36,918 nt of DNA from assembly GCA_947258755.1 (NCBI GenBank), contig CAMYJO010000023.1:1-36918 (forward strand), read 5' to 3'. Of this stretch, positions 15,041 to 23,887 are shown piece by piece. Position 1 is the stretch's first letter. Every line of letters starts with the position of its first letter. Both the position numbers and the translations under genes were made by a program. Under the pieces are notes generated by a model. It was not told the DNA's origin and made no database searches. It saw only the letters and a program-made list of their open reading frames with translations. The DNA is from an uncultured Gammaproteobacteria bacterium. GTDB lineage: Bacteria; Pseudomonadota; Gammaproteobacteria; JAADHQ01.

Positions 15041-15227
15041 GACAGCTTCTAGTAATCCTCGCCATTGACTTACTCAAGTGTAGACGAAAATTCAGCACTT
15101 TTCGCAGGCCGCACTCTGCGCCCGCCACCTGGCCCTATCGGTGATTAAATGATGACAAAAATGGTAGTCATTACAGGAAATTATCGACGCATTGGCCGAT
15201 AACCGTTAAATATGAATGGGAAAAGGT

Positions 15228-15392
15228 CTAGACCTCAATCATCTCAAAGTCATCTTTACTGGCACCACATTCAGGACAAACCCAGTTCAGAGGGATATCG
15301 TCCCAACGCGTACCGGGCGGAAAACCTTCATCCGGCAGCCCCTTATTCTCGTCGTAAATATAACCGCAAATGACGCACATATAAGTTTTCAT
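15228..15392 (-). CDS. Rubredoxin
   Basis: A 54-residue ORF on the reverse strand, with AGGG 9 nt before the ATG. It begins [15 protein letters not shown] and contains the two knuckles CVICGY and CPECGA that hold one iron through four Cys, plus the conserved loop around [12 protein letters not shown] and NWVCPECG. It is the full length of a classical rubredoxin. Rubredoxins carry one electron in the cytosol, for example to alkane hydroxylases or to oxygen- and superoxide-detoxifying enzymes. No obvious partner enzyme is adjacent, so the redox partner is not known. The plus-strand ORF over it is a shadow. Confidence 0.93.
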   Translation of the reverse strand: MKTYMCVICGYIYDENKGLPDEGFPPGTRWDDIPLNWVCPECGASKDDFEMIEV

Positions 15393-15504
15393 ACTAGCCA
15401 ACCCTGTTGAGATAAATAAATTTCATATTCAATCATCGCATGTTTTTCAAATCGGAAAAACTGTTCATGTCAATAATATCACTTTCTGTACTGACTGGGA
15501 TTAA

Positions 15505-15513
15505 TGTTATAAT
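15505..15513 (+). promoter_or_regulatory. Extended -10 promoter giving a leaderless thiD mRNA
   Basis: TG-T-TATAAT (15505-15513) is a perfect extended -10 with no strong -35. Its 3' end is only 6 bases from the thiD ATG at 15520, so transcription should start at or within a base or two of the start codon. Confidence 0.55.
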
Positions 15514-15519
15514 AATTAA

Positions 15520-16311
15520 ATGTCACAGCGAATTCCTGCGGTACTCATCTTCTCTGGCCTCGACCCCAGTGGTGGAGCGGGCATACAGGCCGATATCGAG
15601 ACCCTAGCCAGTCAGGGCTGCCATGCCTGCCCACTGATCACAACCTTGACCACGCAGGACACACGCGATGTCAAAAACACCATGGCCGTTGCCCCGGACC
15701 TGTTACGGGACCAGGCCAGAACCATATTGGATGATATCCCAGTCGCGGCGGTCAAGATCGGCCTAATCGACAGCACCGATATTGTTCAGGTGATTCATGA
15801 AGTGCTATCCGACCTGCCGGATATCCCGGTCATCCTCGACCCGGTACTGGCCAGTGGCGCCAACAAGAGCTTGGCCGGCCAGGAATTGCAATCTGCGTTA
15901 CGCGAGTTATTGATGCCAATGACGACCGTACTAACGCCGAATTCCAGAGAGGCTCGACAACTGGCACCGCAAGCCGACACACTTGATGCCTGTGCAATGT
16001 CCTTACTCGATGATGGCAATGAATTCGTGTTGATAACCGGCACACACGAGCCCACAGAAAAAGTCGCCAACACCTTGTATACCCTGCACCGCAAGCTGGA
16101 GACATTCCATTGGCCGCGTTTAGCGGCAGAGCATCACGGTTCAGGTTGCACCCTGGCCTCCAGCATTGCCGGGCTACTGGCCCAGGGCAATGAACCCTTG
16201 TCCGCTATTCATGAGGCCCAGGAATATACCTGGCAAAGCCTGCATCATGGCTACCGCATTGGAAAGGGGCAATACATACCCAACCGTATTTTCTGGGCCA
16301 ACCACGACTGA
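15520..16311 (+). CDS. thiD: Hydroxymethylpyrimidine/phosphomethylpyrimidine kinase
   Basis: The 263-residue protein starts MSQRIPAVLIFSGLDPSGGAGIQADIET-like, with the ribokinase-fold HMP-binding DPSGGAG loop, then DPVLASGA and the C-terminal ATP-site AEHHGSGCTLASSIA. It phosphorylates hydroxymethylpyrimidine twice to give HMP-PP for thiamine synthesis. There is no Shine-Dalgarno sequence, and no alternative start upstream of the conserved N-terminus, so the ATG at 15520 follows the promoter directly (leaderless). thiE follows 9 bases after the stop, forming a thiD-thiE operon. No thiamin-pyrophosphate riboswitch is visible upstream. Confidence 0.95.
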   Translation: MSQRIPAVLIFSGLDPSGGAGIQADIETLASQGCHACPLITTLTTQDTRDVKNTMAVAPDLLRDQARTILDDIPVAAVKIGLIDSTDIVQVIHEVLSDLPDIPVILDPVLASGANKSLAGQELQSALRELLMPMTTVLTPNSREARQLAPQADTLDACAMSLLDDGNEFVLITGTHEPTEKVANTLYTLHRKLETFHWPRLAAEHHGSGCTLASSIAGLLAQGNEPLSAIHEAQEYTWQSLHHGYRIGKGQYIPNRIFWANHD

Positions 16312-16320
16312 ATAGTGTCT

Positions 16321-16959
16321 ATGCAGAACGCTGAACATTTGCAGGGCTTGTACGTCCTGACTAACGAACACCTGCAAGCACCGGATCAACTGCTGCCCGC
16401 GGTTGCCGCGGCCATCGCCGGTGGCTGTCGCATAGTCCAGTACCGCGATAAAACTTCCAGTGACATATTGCGTGCGCAACAAGCGCGCCAACTGCAAGCA
16501 TTGTGTCGTGACACAAAAACCCTGTTGATTATCAATGACGATATAAGACTGGCACGCGAGTGTCGCGCGCATGGGTTACATCTCGGCAAGGACGATGCCG
16601 ACATACAAACCGCACGCAAGCAACTGGGGAATGACTGCATTATCGGCGTTTCTTGTTATAACGACATCAGCCTCGCCCTGACTGCCGAAAAAGCCGGGGC
16701 CGATTATGTCGCCTTCGGTAGCTTTTACAAGTCAGGGATAAAACCCGATGCCGTGCAGGCCGAATTAGACATGCTAACCAGTGCTCGGAAAAAACTGCGC
16801 ATACCGATTGTTGCCATCGGCGGCATCTCTGCTGAAAATGCCCCGCAACTGATTAGCGCAGGCGCCGATATGCTGGCTGTTATTTCTGCCGTCTTTGCTC
16901 AAACCAACATCGAAGCCAGCGCACGGGAACTGAGTGATCTGTTTATCAGCAGCCGCTAA
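16321..16959 (+). CDS. thiE: Thiamine-phosphate synthase
   Basis: The protein has about 212 residues and the TIM-barrel motifs of ThiE: VQYRDK, LIINDDIRLARE, GLHLGKDDAD, GVSCYND, GADYVAFGSFYKS and IVAIGGISAENA. It joins HMP-PP, made by the upstream ThiD, to the thiazole phosphate to give thiamine monophosphate. ATG at 16321 is chosen; a GTG at 16315 is in frame 6 bases earlier. The stop of thiD lies at 16309-16311 and there is no clear ribosome-binding site, so coupling with thiD translation is likely. The FGSFYKSG stretch differs from the commoner VGPVF-x-T form but keeps the phosphate loop, as in gammaproteobacterial homologues. Confidence 0.93.
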   Translation: MQNAEHLQGLYVLTNEHLQAPDQLLPAVAAAIAGGCRIVQYRDKTSSDILRAQQARQLQALCRDTKTLLIINDDIRLARECRAHGLHLGKDDADIQTARKQLGNDCIIGVSCYNDISLALTAEKAGADYVAFGSFYKSGIKPDAVQAELDMLTSARKKLRIPIVAIGGISAENAPQLISAGADMLAVISAVFAQTNIEASARELSDLFISSR

Positions 16960-16983
16960 CAATAAAAATCCTGCATCAATCAG

Positions 16984-17439
16984 TCAGGTATCGATAGTCA
17001 TAATCGTGACCTGGCAGTGCCGATACGTTGTTACTTCCAATGCCTGCCAACCGAGTCGTTGATAAAACGATACCTGGTCGGGTGTGAATAGATATAGCCT
17101 GTCGATACCGTGCAGTCCAGCCTGTTCTACGATATGCCGAACCAGGCTGGATGCGACCCCCTGACTACGATAGGCCTTATCCACATAAACACTGGCCAGC
17201 CACGGTGACAGCTCGCAGCGATCATCCATGTCACATTCGACAATGGCGGCCGAGCCCAGTAATTGCGGATCGCAGGCAACATAGGTCGTGGGAATAAAAT
17301 CGTCTTGCATATAGGACTGCATTTTCTCAATACGTTGCACCAGGGTTAGACCGGGATTCAAGGCCTGCCACTGTTGATGATGCCAATTCGCCAATGTATC
17401 GATGTATTCTGGCGCCTCGGCCAGGTCAATGATACGCAT
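16984..17439 (-). CDS. GNAT-family N-acetyltransferase
   Basis: Starting at the ATG 17439 (AGAGGGG upstream), the protein has about 151 residues. It carries the GNAT acetyl-CoA loop in [20 protein letters not shown] (R/Q-x-x-G-x-A/G type) and the C-terminal [17 protein letters not shown] motif. It transfers an acetyl group from acetyl-CoA to an unknown small molecule or protein amine. Its 5' end is within ~75 bp of the divergent hemL start, and the two promoter regions overlap. It converges on thiE. The substrate cannot be told from sequence. An upstream start at 17466 overlaps the hemL promoter and is rejected. Confidence 0.85.
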   Translation of the reverse strand: MRIIDLAEAPEYIDTLANWHHQQWQALNPGLTLVQRIEKMQSYMQDDFIPTTYVACDPQLLGSAAIVECDMDDRCELSPWLASVYVDKAYRSQGVASSLVRHIVEQAGLHGIDRLYLFTPDQVSFYQRLGWQALEVTTYRHCQVTIMTIDT

Positions 17440-17447
17440 ATCCCCTC

Positions 17448-17476
17448 TTCTTACCCGTGCCCGCATACTCTATAAT
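17448..17476 (+). promoter_or_regulatory. Candidate promoter for hemL
   Basis: A perfect -10 TATAAT (17471-17476) is preceded at 17 bp by a weak -35 TTCTTA (17448-17453). The hemL start lies ~38 bp downstream. It overlaps the start region of the divergent GNAT gene. Confidence 0.5.
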
Positions 17477-17513
17477 AGACGCCATTATGAACCCGAACGA
17501 TAAGGACCCGAGC

Positions 17514-18794
17514 ATGCCACATTCGCACGAATTATTCACCCAGGCACAACAGCATATTCCCGGCGGCGTTAACTCACCGGTACGTGCATTTAAAGGTGTT
17601 GGCGGAGAACCCATTTTCTTCAAACGTGCACAGGGTGCCTATGTATGGTCTGAAAGCGACCAACGTTATATCGACTATGTCGGCTCATGGGGACCGATGG
17701 TCGTCGGCCATGCGCACCCGGAGGTTATCAAGGTCGTCCAGGAAACCGCCGCTAACGGCCTCAGCTTTGGCGCACCGACCGTGATCGAAACGGAAATGGC
17801 CGACAGGGTATGCGAACTGGTGCCATCAATGGATATGGTGCGCATGGTCAGTTCCGGCACCGAGGCGACCATGAGTGCGATCAGACTTGCACGCGGCTTT
17901 ACCGGCAGAGATAAAATCATCAAGTTTGAAGGCTGTTACCACGGTCATTCAGATTCCTTGCTGGTCAAGGCCGGCTCTGGCGCCCTGACCCTGGGTGTAC
18001 CAACCTCGCCCGGTGTTCCGGTGGCCCTGGCTGAACATACCATTACCGTGCAATACAATAATATTGACGAAGTCCGCGAAGTCTTCAATCATGTCGGCGC
18101 ACAGATAGCCTGCATCATTGTCGAACCGGTCGCAGGCAACATGAATTGCATTCCGCCCGTGCCCGGATTTCTCGAAGGCTTGCGCGAGGTCTGCGATGAA
18201 TACCAAAGTGTGCTGGTTTTTGATGAGGTCATGACCGGCTTTCGCGTTGCCCTTGGCGGCGCGCAGGCCTACTACAATGTAAGACCTGATCTGACCACAC
18301 TCGGCAAGGTCATCGGCGGCGGTATGCCGGTCGGCGCCTTTGGCGGCAAACGTGAGATCATGGAACATATCGCCCCGCTCGGCCCCGTCTATCAGGCCGG
18401 CACCTTATCCGGCAACCCGGTCGCCATGGCCGCGGGACTAAAAACCATGGAGTTAATCAGCCGTGACGGCTTCTATAGTGATTTGACTGCTAAGACAGAA
18501 ACCCTGGTCAACGGCGTCCTTGCGCAGGCCAAGGCTGCCGGTATCCCACTCAGTGCCAACACCCTGGGCGGTATGTTCGGGTTCTTTTTCAGCGACGAAC
18601 AACAAATCAGCAACTTCTATCAGGTCAACAATTGTAACCTTGATCGCTTTAAACTGTTTTTCCACGGCATGCTCGAACAAGGCGTGTACCTGGCGCCATC
18701 GGCATTCGAAGCCGGTTTCGTTTCGGCCAGCCACAGCGATGAGGACCTGCAACAGACCATTGACGCGGCAGGACGGGTATTTGCTAAATTATAA
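17514..18794 (+). CDS. hemL: Glutamate-1-semialdehyde 2,1-aminomutase
   Basis: From ATG 17514 (AAGGA, 7-nt spacing) the protein has 426 residues, the normal HemL length; upstream in-frame starts at 17457 and 17487 add non-conserved residues. Class-III PLP aminotransferase features are clear: [20 protein letters not shown], the [19 protein letters not shown] loop, [11 protein letters not shown], and the PLP lysine in [18 protein letters not shown]. It converts glutamate-1-semialdehyde to 5-aminolevulinate, the last step of the C5 route to haem precursors. The first C5 enzymes are not in the window. The gene stands alone between GNAT and the DedA-PAP2 gene. Confidence 0.96.
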   Translation: MPHSHELFTQAQQHIPGGVNSPVRAFKGVGGEPIFFKRAQGAYVWSESDQRYIDYVGSWGPMVVGHAHPEVIKVVQETAANGLSFGAPTVIETEMADRVCELVPSMDMVRMVSSGTEATMSAIRLARGFTGRDKIIKFEGCYHGHSDSLLVKAGSGALTLGVPTSPGVPVALAEHTITVQYNNIDEVREVFNHVGAQIACIIVEPVAGNMNCIPPVPGFLEGLREVCDEYQSVLVFDEVMTGFRVALGGAQAYYNVRPDLTTLGKVIGGGMPVGAFGGKREIMEHIAPLGPVYQAGTLSGNPVAMAAGLKTMELISRDGFYSDLTAKTETLVNGVLAQAKAAGIPLSANTLGGMFGFFFSDEQQISNFYQVNNCNLDRFKLFFHGMLEQGVYLAPSAFEAGFVSASHSDEDLQQTIDAAGRVFAKL

Positions 18795-18857
18795 AAGATG
18801 CTTATTGGATCCATGTTGGTTTAAGCAAACTCCCGATTCAATGACAATATAGATCAC

Positions 18858-20867
18858 ATGGAACAAGTCACCCACCCACAGCTTGCCTGGATTGTTGACT
18901 GGATTAACCAGTATCCGATATTAACTGGCGTATTTATATTCTCTGTCGCCATGCTGGAATCCATGCTCCTGATCGGCATACCGGTACCCGGCGCCATACT
19001 GGTCATTTCATTTGGCGCCCTGATCGCACTGGGATACCTCGATTTCACCACAACCATGTTGCTCTGCATCGCCGGCGCCATCGCCGGCGATGGTATCAGT
19101 TTCTGGATTGGCTACCGGTATCAGAAACAACTGAAAAAGATCTGGCCCTTCAAGCACTTCAAATCTCAATTCCAGCTTGGTGAGGATTTTTTTCGAAAAC
19201 ACGGAGGTAAAAGCATCGCCTTCGGCCGCTTTATAGGGCCGGTGCGAGCCGTTATACCCACCATCGCCGGCATGATGGGTATGTCTCCCATGCGCTTCGC
19301 TATTATCAATGTGTTGTCGGCCATCGCATGGGCGCCCGCGTATCTACTGCCAGGCATGGTATTCGGCGCCTCACTGGAACTGGCTTCGGAAGTCGCCATC
19401 AGACTGGTTACGCTGATTATCACAGTTATAGTGGCATTGTTCATCATGCGTTGGCTAATACGCAAAACACTGCGTTATCTACAACCCAGAACCGATCGCA
19501 TTAGCAGCCAAAGCCTGCATTGGGCACGCCGGCACAGGATATTTGGCCCTGCCATTCAAGCACTCATCGATCCGCGCCAACCTGAATCACCAGCGCTGTT
19601 ATTTTTCGGTCTGATCCTGATTCTGTCTGGCCTCAGCTTCTATTTTATACTCGACTCACTGGCCGCTCAGTCGTTAGTGATCGACCAACGTGCATACGAA
19701 CTAATGCAAAGCCTGCGCACGCCATGGATGGACCAGCTGATGACCTGGGTCACAATGTTGGGCGATACCTACGTCATCACCGGCATGACTGTCGGCGTAC
19801 TCGCGTGGCTATTATACAAACACAATGTACCGGCCGCATTACATTGGGGTGCAGCCATCATATTTGGCTCGATCCTGACACGGGTATTAAAAATAAGCCT
19901 GCAAATCCCCAGGCCTGATCCATCCCTGTTTCCAGACTCATCTCACTACTCGTTCCCGAGCGCGCACAGCACTATGGCCATGTTGATGTATGGCTTCCTG
20001 TCTATCATCATTGCTCGTGAAATACGCCCTGAAAAACGCAACCACGTCTATGTCACTGCCGGTATTATCATCAGCCTGATTGCCATCTCCCGTTTGTACC
20101 TGGGCGCCCACTGGCTTTCGGATGTCTTTGGTGGTCTGACCCTCGGGCTCATCTGGATCACATTACTGGGCATAGCCTATCGCCGCCATCCATCGCCTGC
20201 ACTGGCAGCCAGGCCACTCCTTGCCGTCAGCCTAACGGCATTCGTATTGATAGTAATATCACATTGGCATTTCAACTTTGAGCGTGAACTTCTACGTTAT
20301 ACAGCCAGGGAGGAGATACCGGTACAGGCACTGTCCAATTGGCCCGAGCATGATTGGAAAAACCTGACCACTTACCGCAATGATCTAGCCAACTCCGCAG
20401 GCTATCCATTTAATATCCAATGGAATGCGTCTATCGATACGATTACGCAAACGCTTCAGGAACAGGGCTGGGGACCTGCTCTGGAACTGACTTTTCCCAA
20501 TTCAATGAAGTGGCTGAGCAAGCAGACACCCCTGAATGAACGCCCGATTTTGCCCCAGGTCCATAAAGGTAAACATGAGACCATGACGATGACCTACTAT
20601 GATGGCAACAGCAAAGCGCTATGGGCCATTCGCTTCTGGCCAACGACTAATTCCTGGAACAACAAACCGATATGGATCGGACAACTGGCAGGGATGAAAG
20701 CAAAATCATTTCTAAATTTGTTCCATTACCCGATAACGCACCGTGACTTCAACAGTCCGTTAGTACTCTTGCAACAACAACTCACGCAGATAAAAATCAA
20801 GCATGTATTCAGAAAGCTGGAACATAAGCGCTGGAGCGGGGAAGTACTATTGATAGAGACGCCGTGA
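18858..20867 (+). CDS. DedA-PAP2-LssY fusion membrane protein
   Basis: This 669-residue protein joins three modules. Residues ~15-205 are a DedA/SNARE-associated membrane domain (GIPVPGAILVISFG, FGRFIGPVRAVIPTIAG). Residues ~245-445 are a PAP2 lipid-phosphatase domain with all three motifs: KX6RP at 345-353 (K345, R352, P353), PSAH at 367-370 and S411-R412...H418...D422. Residues ~480-665 form a soluble tail that fits the LssY C-terminal domain. The same arrangement is known in Legionella LssY and relatives. PAP2 domains dephosphorylate phosphatidic acid or undecaprenyl/isoprenoid diphosphates; DedA domains help flip the C55 or phospholipid substrate. The function of the tail is unknown. No clear ribosome-binding site precedes the ATG at 18858. 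Confidence 0.85.
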   Translation: MEQVTHPQLAWIVDWINQYPILTGVFIFSVAMLESMLLIGIPVPGAILVISFGALIALGYLDFTTTMLLCIAGAIAGDGISFWIGYRYQKQLKKIWPFKHFKSQFQLGEDFFRKHGGKSIAFGRFIGPVRAVIPTIAGMMGMSPMRFAIINVLSAIAWAPAYLLPGMVFGASLELASEVAIRLVTLIITVIVALFIMRWLIRKTLRYLQPRTDRISSQSLHWARRHRIFGPAIQALIDPRQPESPALLFFGLILILSGLSFYFILDSLAAQSLVIDQRAYELMQSLRTPWMDQLMTWVTMLGDTYVITGMTVGVLAWLLYKHNVPAALHWGAAIIFGSILTRVLKISLQIPRPDPSLFPDSSHYSFPSAHSTMAMLMYGFLSIIIAREIRPEKRNHVYVTAGIIISLIAISRLYLGAHWLSDVFGGLTLGLIWITLLGIAYRRHPSPALAARPLLAVSLTAFVLIVISHWHFNFERELLRYTAREEIPVQALSNWPEHDWKNLTTYRNDLANSAGYPFNIQWNASIDTITQTLQEQGWGPALELTFPNSMKWLSKQTPLNERPILPQVHKGKHETMTMTYYDGNSKALWAIRFWPTTNSWNNKPIWIGQLAGMKAKSFLNLFHYPITHRDFNSPLVLLQQQLTQIKIKHVFRKLEHKRWSGEVLLIETP

Positions 20868-20919
20868 CCAGCAAACGAAGCGTACATCACTGCGTAGCCA
20901 CGAAAATTAATTCACTCCC

Positions 20920-21072
20920 CCTGTGGGAGCGGTCCTTGACCGCGAAATCAAGTAGCGAAGGATGAGTTGCTAGTGGCTAGGTAAAGAGAATAATCTTAAT
21001 TCTTTAATCCTCGCTACTAGCCACTAGCAACTCGCCACTGTTTTATCGCGGCCAAGGGAACGCTCCCACAGG
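20920..21072. repeat. 153-bp palindromic REP/MITE-like element
   Basis: Perfect 12-bp terminal inverted repeats, CCTGTGGGAGCG (20920-20931) and CGCTCCCACAGG (21061-21072), extend as an imperfect arm to ~30 bp through a CCTTG(A/G)CCGCGA core that resembles Pseudomonas-type REP sequences. Inside is a second perfect 17-bp pair, 20964-20980 and 21017-21033 (GAGTTGCTAGTGGCTAG and its complement). AGTAGCGAAGGAT-like copies flank the inner pair. No ORF lies within. It is a non-autonomous element and may also act as terminator between the LssY-like and LON-domain genes. Confidence 0.8.
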
Positions 21073-21117
21073 ATTATAGCAATGGATTGGGGTCCCTACG
21101 ACTTTATGTATCCACGC

Positions 21118-21705
21118 TCAAACCACCTGCATACCTTCCAGCATTTGGAAAAGCTCTTCCAACCTCGCAATCGGATCATCCATTTCCAGGAAGAGCTGCT
21201 TCTGCTTCATTTCGATCGGCAATAATTCCAGCAGCCGATATGACACCCAGCCGGCATCACCATAATGCCGTGGCAAACTGGCATAGTGATGCCCCGCCGA
21301 GTCGATCAGGCGCATCAACATATCGACCATTGGCAGATAACGGTCGGGTAGTTCTATGACGGGATCGTTTTCAAGTAATTCCACGCGGGCGACAGTGAGT
21401 TGATTATCCTGCACCTTCACCGATGCAATCCTGAAACGCTGCACGCCTATCGCAGTAATCCCCAGCAGCCCATCATGGCGTTGGTGCCAATCAGCAATAC
21501 GGGCGACTACGCCCATATTCTCGGTACTGGCAGGCGCACCGACTTCCCTGCCATGACTGATCATACAAACACCGAATCCGCTGTCGGTCTGCAGGCATTG
21601 ACTCACCATGTCCAGATAACGCGCCTCAAAAATCCGTAACGGCAACGGGCCACCTGGAAACAATACGGTGTGTAATGGGAAAAGTGGTATCTGGATAGTG
21701 TTCAT
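21118..21705 (-). CDS. LON peptidase N-terminal (substrate-binding) domain protein
   Basis: The 195-residue protein begins IQIPLFPLHTVLFPGGPLPLRIFEARYLDMV, the standard start of the LON N-terminal domain. It lacks the AAA+ and Ser-Lys protease parts of Lon and is the free-standing form common in proteobacteria. The domain may bind unfolded or substrate proteins, but no biochemical role is established for the stand-alone form. It is the last gene of an apparent mpl-ubiX-LON run on the reverse strand, 29 bp after ubiX, and its 3' end abuts the palindromic element. Confidence 0.88.
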   Translation of the reverse strand: MNTIQIPLFPLHTVLFPGGPLPLRIFEARYLDMVSQCLQTDSGFGVCMISHGREVGAPASTENMGVVARIADWHQRHDGLLGITAIGVQRFRIASVKVQDNQLTVARVELLENDPVIELPDRYLPMVDMLMRLIDSAGHHYASLPRHYGDAGWVSYRLLELLPIEMKQKQLFLEMDDPIARLEELFQMLEGMQVV

Positions 21706-21734
21706 AGCAACCGGAACCTGATCGATAGCTGGCT

Positions 21735-22352
21735 CTATTCCTCTACGCCCCAGCGTGGCAGTAATGTATGCGCCACGCCCAGATGGTCTAGAATACGGGC
21801 AACGACAAAATCAATCATATCCTGAAGACTCTCGGGCCGATAATAAAAACCGGGGTTAGGCGGCAAAATGATTGCACCTGCACGCGCCAATTTCAACATG
21901 TTCTCCAAATGGATCTCGGAAAAAGGTGACTCCCGTGGTACCAATATTAATTTCTTGCGTTCTTTCAATACCACATCGGCGGCACGGTCGATCAAATTGT
22001 TACTGCTGCCACAGGCAATCGAAGACAAGGTGCCGGTGGTACAAGGACATACGACCATCGCTTCCGGGACACCACTGCCACTGGCCACAGGTGCCGTCCA
22101 TTCCTCTTTACCGAATACCTGAATCTGATCCGGTTTGGCATCGTACAGGGCTGTTAAATACTGCTGCATCTCGCGAGGACGCGCCGGTAGCTTAAGATCG
22201 GTTTCCATATCGATAACTATTTGCGCGGGAGCTGACACCAGCAAATAGACTGATTCACCCGCATCCACCAAACATTTCAACAGGCTCAGTGCATATTGAA
22301 TCCCAGAAGCACCGGTAATGGCTAAACAAATATTAGCAGGCTTATATTTCAT
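21735..22352 (-). CDS. ubiX: Flavin prenyltransferase UbiX
   Basis: The 205-residue protein has the UbiX/Pad1 flavin-binding motifs ITGASGIQYALSLLK, a VCPCTTGTLSSIACG stretch, and the C-terminal VPRESPFSEIHLENMLKLA plus ILPPNPGFYYRP. It joins dimethylallyl phosphate to FMN to make prenylated FMN, the cofactor of UbiD decarboxylase in ubiquinone synthesis. It sits between mpl and the LON-domain gene on the same strand, with 73 bp to mpl and 29 bp to the LON gene. No ubiD is in the window. The start ATG at 22352 has only a weak ribosome-binding site. Confidence 0.95.
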   Translation of the reverse strand: MKYKPANICLAITGASGIQYALSLLKCLVDAGESVYLLVSAPAQIVIDMETDLKLPARPREMQQYLTALYDAKPDQIQVFGKEEWTAPVASGSGVPEAMVVCPCTTGTLSSIACGSSNNLIDRAADVVLKERKKLILVPRESPFSEIHLENMLKLARAGAIILPPNPGFYYRPESLQDMIDFVVARILDHLGVAHTLLPRWGVEE

Positions 22353-22425
22353 CGTATTCGTTTTTTCCTATTTTAAACCGTGCAGGCACCCTGGCAGTCT
22401 TTCTGCTAGCTCCCACCCCTCTTTA

Positions 22426-23793
22426 CTATAGCAGTTTTAGCATATTTTCCAGTTTCAGGTGAATACCGGAAAAACTACCGTTACTCATGACAATAATGTT
22501 GTCACCCGGCCGCAGCTGTGCGCGCAATGTTTCGACAATCACATCAATATCGGTATAGACCGACGCCTTGTCCCCAAGGTCGGCGGCGACAGTGGACAGA
22601 TCCCAGTCCATATCATCAGGTTGGTAAAGACAAACCACATTCGCATTGTCGAGCGACGCGGCCAGTTGCTGCTGATGTATACCCATACGCATGGTGTTGG
22701 ATCGCGGCTCGAGTAGCACCCATATCCTGTGTTCACCAACATGACCACGCATCCCGGCCAGGGTCGATGCTATCGCGGTTGGGTGGTGGGCAAAATCATC
22801 GTATAAACGGATATCATTCACATCGGCACGTAATTCCAGTCGACGTTTAACACCGGTAAATTGTTGCAGGGCCTGCAGCGAGACCGACACCGGTACCCCC
22901 GCATGTCGGGCTGCTGCGATTGCAGCCAGGGCATTATTGACGTTGTGACTACCAAGCTGAGACCAGTGCAAACTCCCTTGCAATTCATGCTCAAAGTACA
23001 CATCAAAACGGCTGCCATCTGCATTGATATCGCGCGCTTGCCAGGCGTCCATCATGTCCGCTGTGGTAAAGAATCGTTCCACTGGTGTCCAGCAGCCCAT
23101 CTCCAGGACCTCATCCAGTGCCTGACTTTCACCATTGCAAATTATTTTTCCTTGACCCGGGACAGTCCGCAATAAATGATGAAACTGGCGTTGAATAGCT
23201 ACCAGGTCTTCGAATATATCCGCATGATCAAATTCAAGGTTATTGGCGATCAGCGTGCGCGGATGGTAATGAACAAACTTGGAACGCTTGTCGAAAAAGG
23301 CGGTATCGTATTCATCCGCTTCAACAACAAAAAAGGGAGCATCGCCTAATCGCGCCGAGAGCCCGAAATTACTCGGCACACCACCAATAAGATAACCGGG
23401 ACTCATACCCGCGTGTTCCAGTATCCAGGCCAGCATACTACTGGTTGTGGTCTTGCCATGGGTGCCGGCGACGGCCAGTACCCAACGATCCTTAAGGACA
23501 TGTTCAGACAACCATTGTGGCCCGGATGTGTACGCCAGGCCTTTATTCAACACTGCCTCTACCATCGGGTTGCCGCGACTCATGACATTACCGATGACGA
23601 CCATGTCCGGCTCATTGTCCAGGTGCGCCGGGTCGTAGCCTTCCATCAACTCGATACCCTGCTCCTGCAATTGCGTGCTCATAGGCGGATAGACGTTCAG
23701 ATCCGAGCCGCTGACCTGGTGCCCGGCCTGTCTTGCCAATAGCGCAACTCCGCCCATGAAGGTCCCGCAAATACCTAGAATGTGAATATGCAT
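22426..23793 (-). CDS. mpl: UDP-N-acetylmuramate:tripeptide ligase Mpl
   Basis: The 455-residue protein has the Mur-ligase order: the Rossmann N-terminal domain (HILGICGTFMGGVALLA), the ATP P-loop AGTHGKTTTSSMLAWIL, the central NNLEFDHADIF and SHNVNNALAAIAAARH segments, and the C-terminal domain YDDFAHHPTAIASTLAGMR. That order and the MGGVALLA start identify Mpl and not MurC. It attaches recycled L-Ala-gamma-D-Glu-meso-Dap to UDP-MurNAc in the cytosol, for murein recycling. AAGG lies 6 nt before the start at 23793. It heads the mpl-ubiX-LON run and is divergent from pgl. Confidence 0.95.
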   Translation of the reverse strand: MHIHILGICGTFMGGVALLARQAGHQVSGSDLNVYPPMSTQLQEQGIELMEGYDPAHLDNEPDMVVIGNVMSRGNPMVEAVLNKGLAYTSGPQWLSEHVLKDRWVLAVAGTHGKTTTSSMLAWILEHAGMSPGYLIGGVPSNFGLSARLGDAPFFVVEADEYDTAFFDKRSKFVHYHPRTLIANNLEFDHADIFEDLVAIQRQFHHLLRTVPGQGKIICNGESQALDEVLEMGCWTPVERFFTTADMMDAWQARDINADGSRFDVYFEHELQGSLHWSQLGSHNVNNALAAIAAARHAGVPVSVSLQALQQFTGVKRRLELRADVNDIRLYDDFAHHPTAIASTLAGMRGHVGEHRIWVLLEPRSNTMRMGIHQQQLAASLDNANVVCLYQPDDMDWDLSTVAADLGDKASVYTDIDVIVETLRAQLRPGDNIIVMSNGSFSGIHLKLENMLKLL

Positions 23794-23826
23794 TTATCGC
23801 CTTGTAAATATCGTCTGTAACGCCGC

Positions 23827-23855
23827 TTGACCGTGACAACAAGCTTATCTATGTT
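23827..23855 (+). promoter_or_regulatory. Candidate promoter for pgl
   Basis: TTGACC (23827-23832, 5/6 of -35), a 17-bp spacer and TATGTT (23850-23855, 4/6 of -10) lie upstream of pgl in the short mpl-pgl divergent gap. Predicted start of transcription is near 23862. Confidence 0.45.
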
Positions 23856-23887
23856 ATGCTTAAGCCTTGCAACGAGACATTGACCGC

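Noticed and set aside
15393-15519. Thiamin-pyrophosphate riboswitch upstream of thiD
   Set aside because: The gap is too short and the promoter abuts the ATG, so no leader exists; no conserved CTGAGA element is present.
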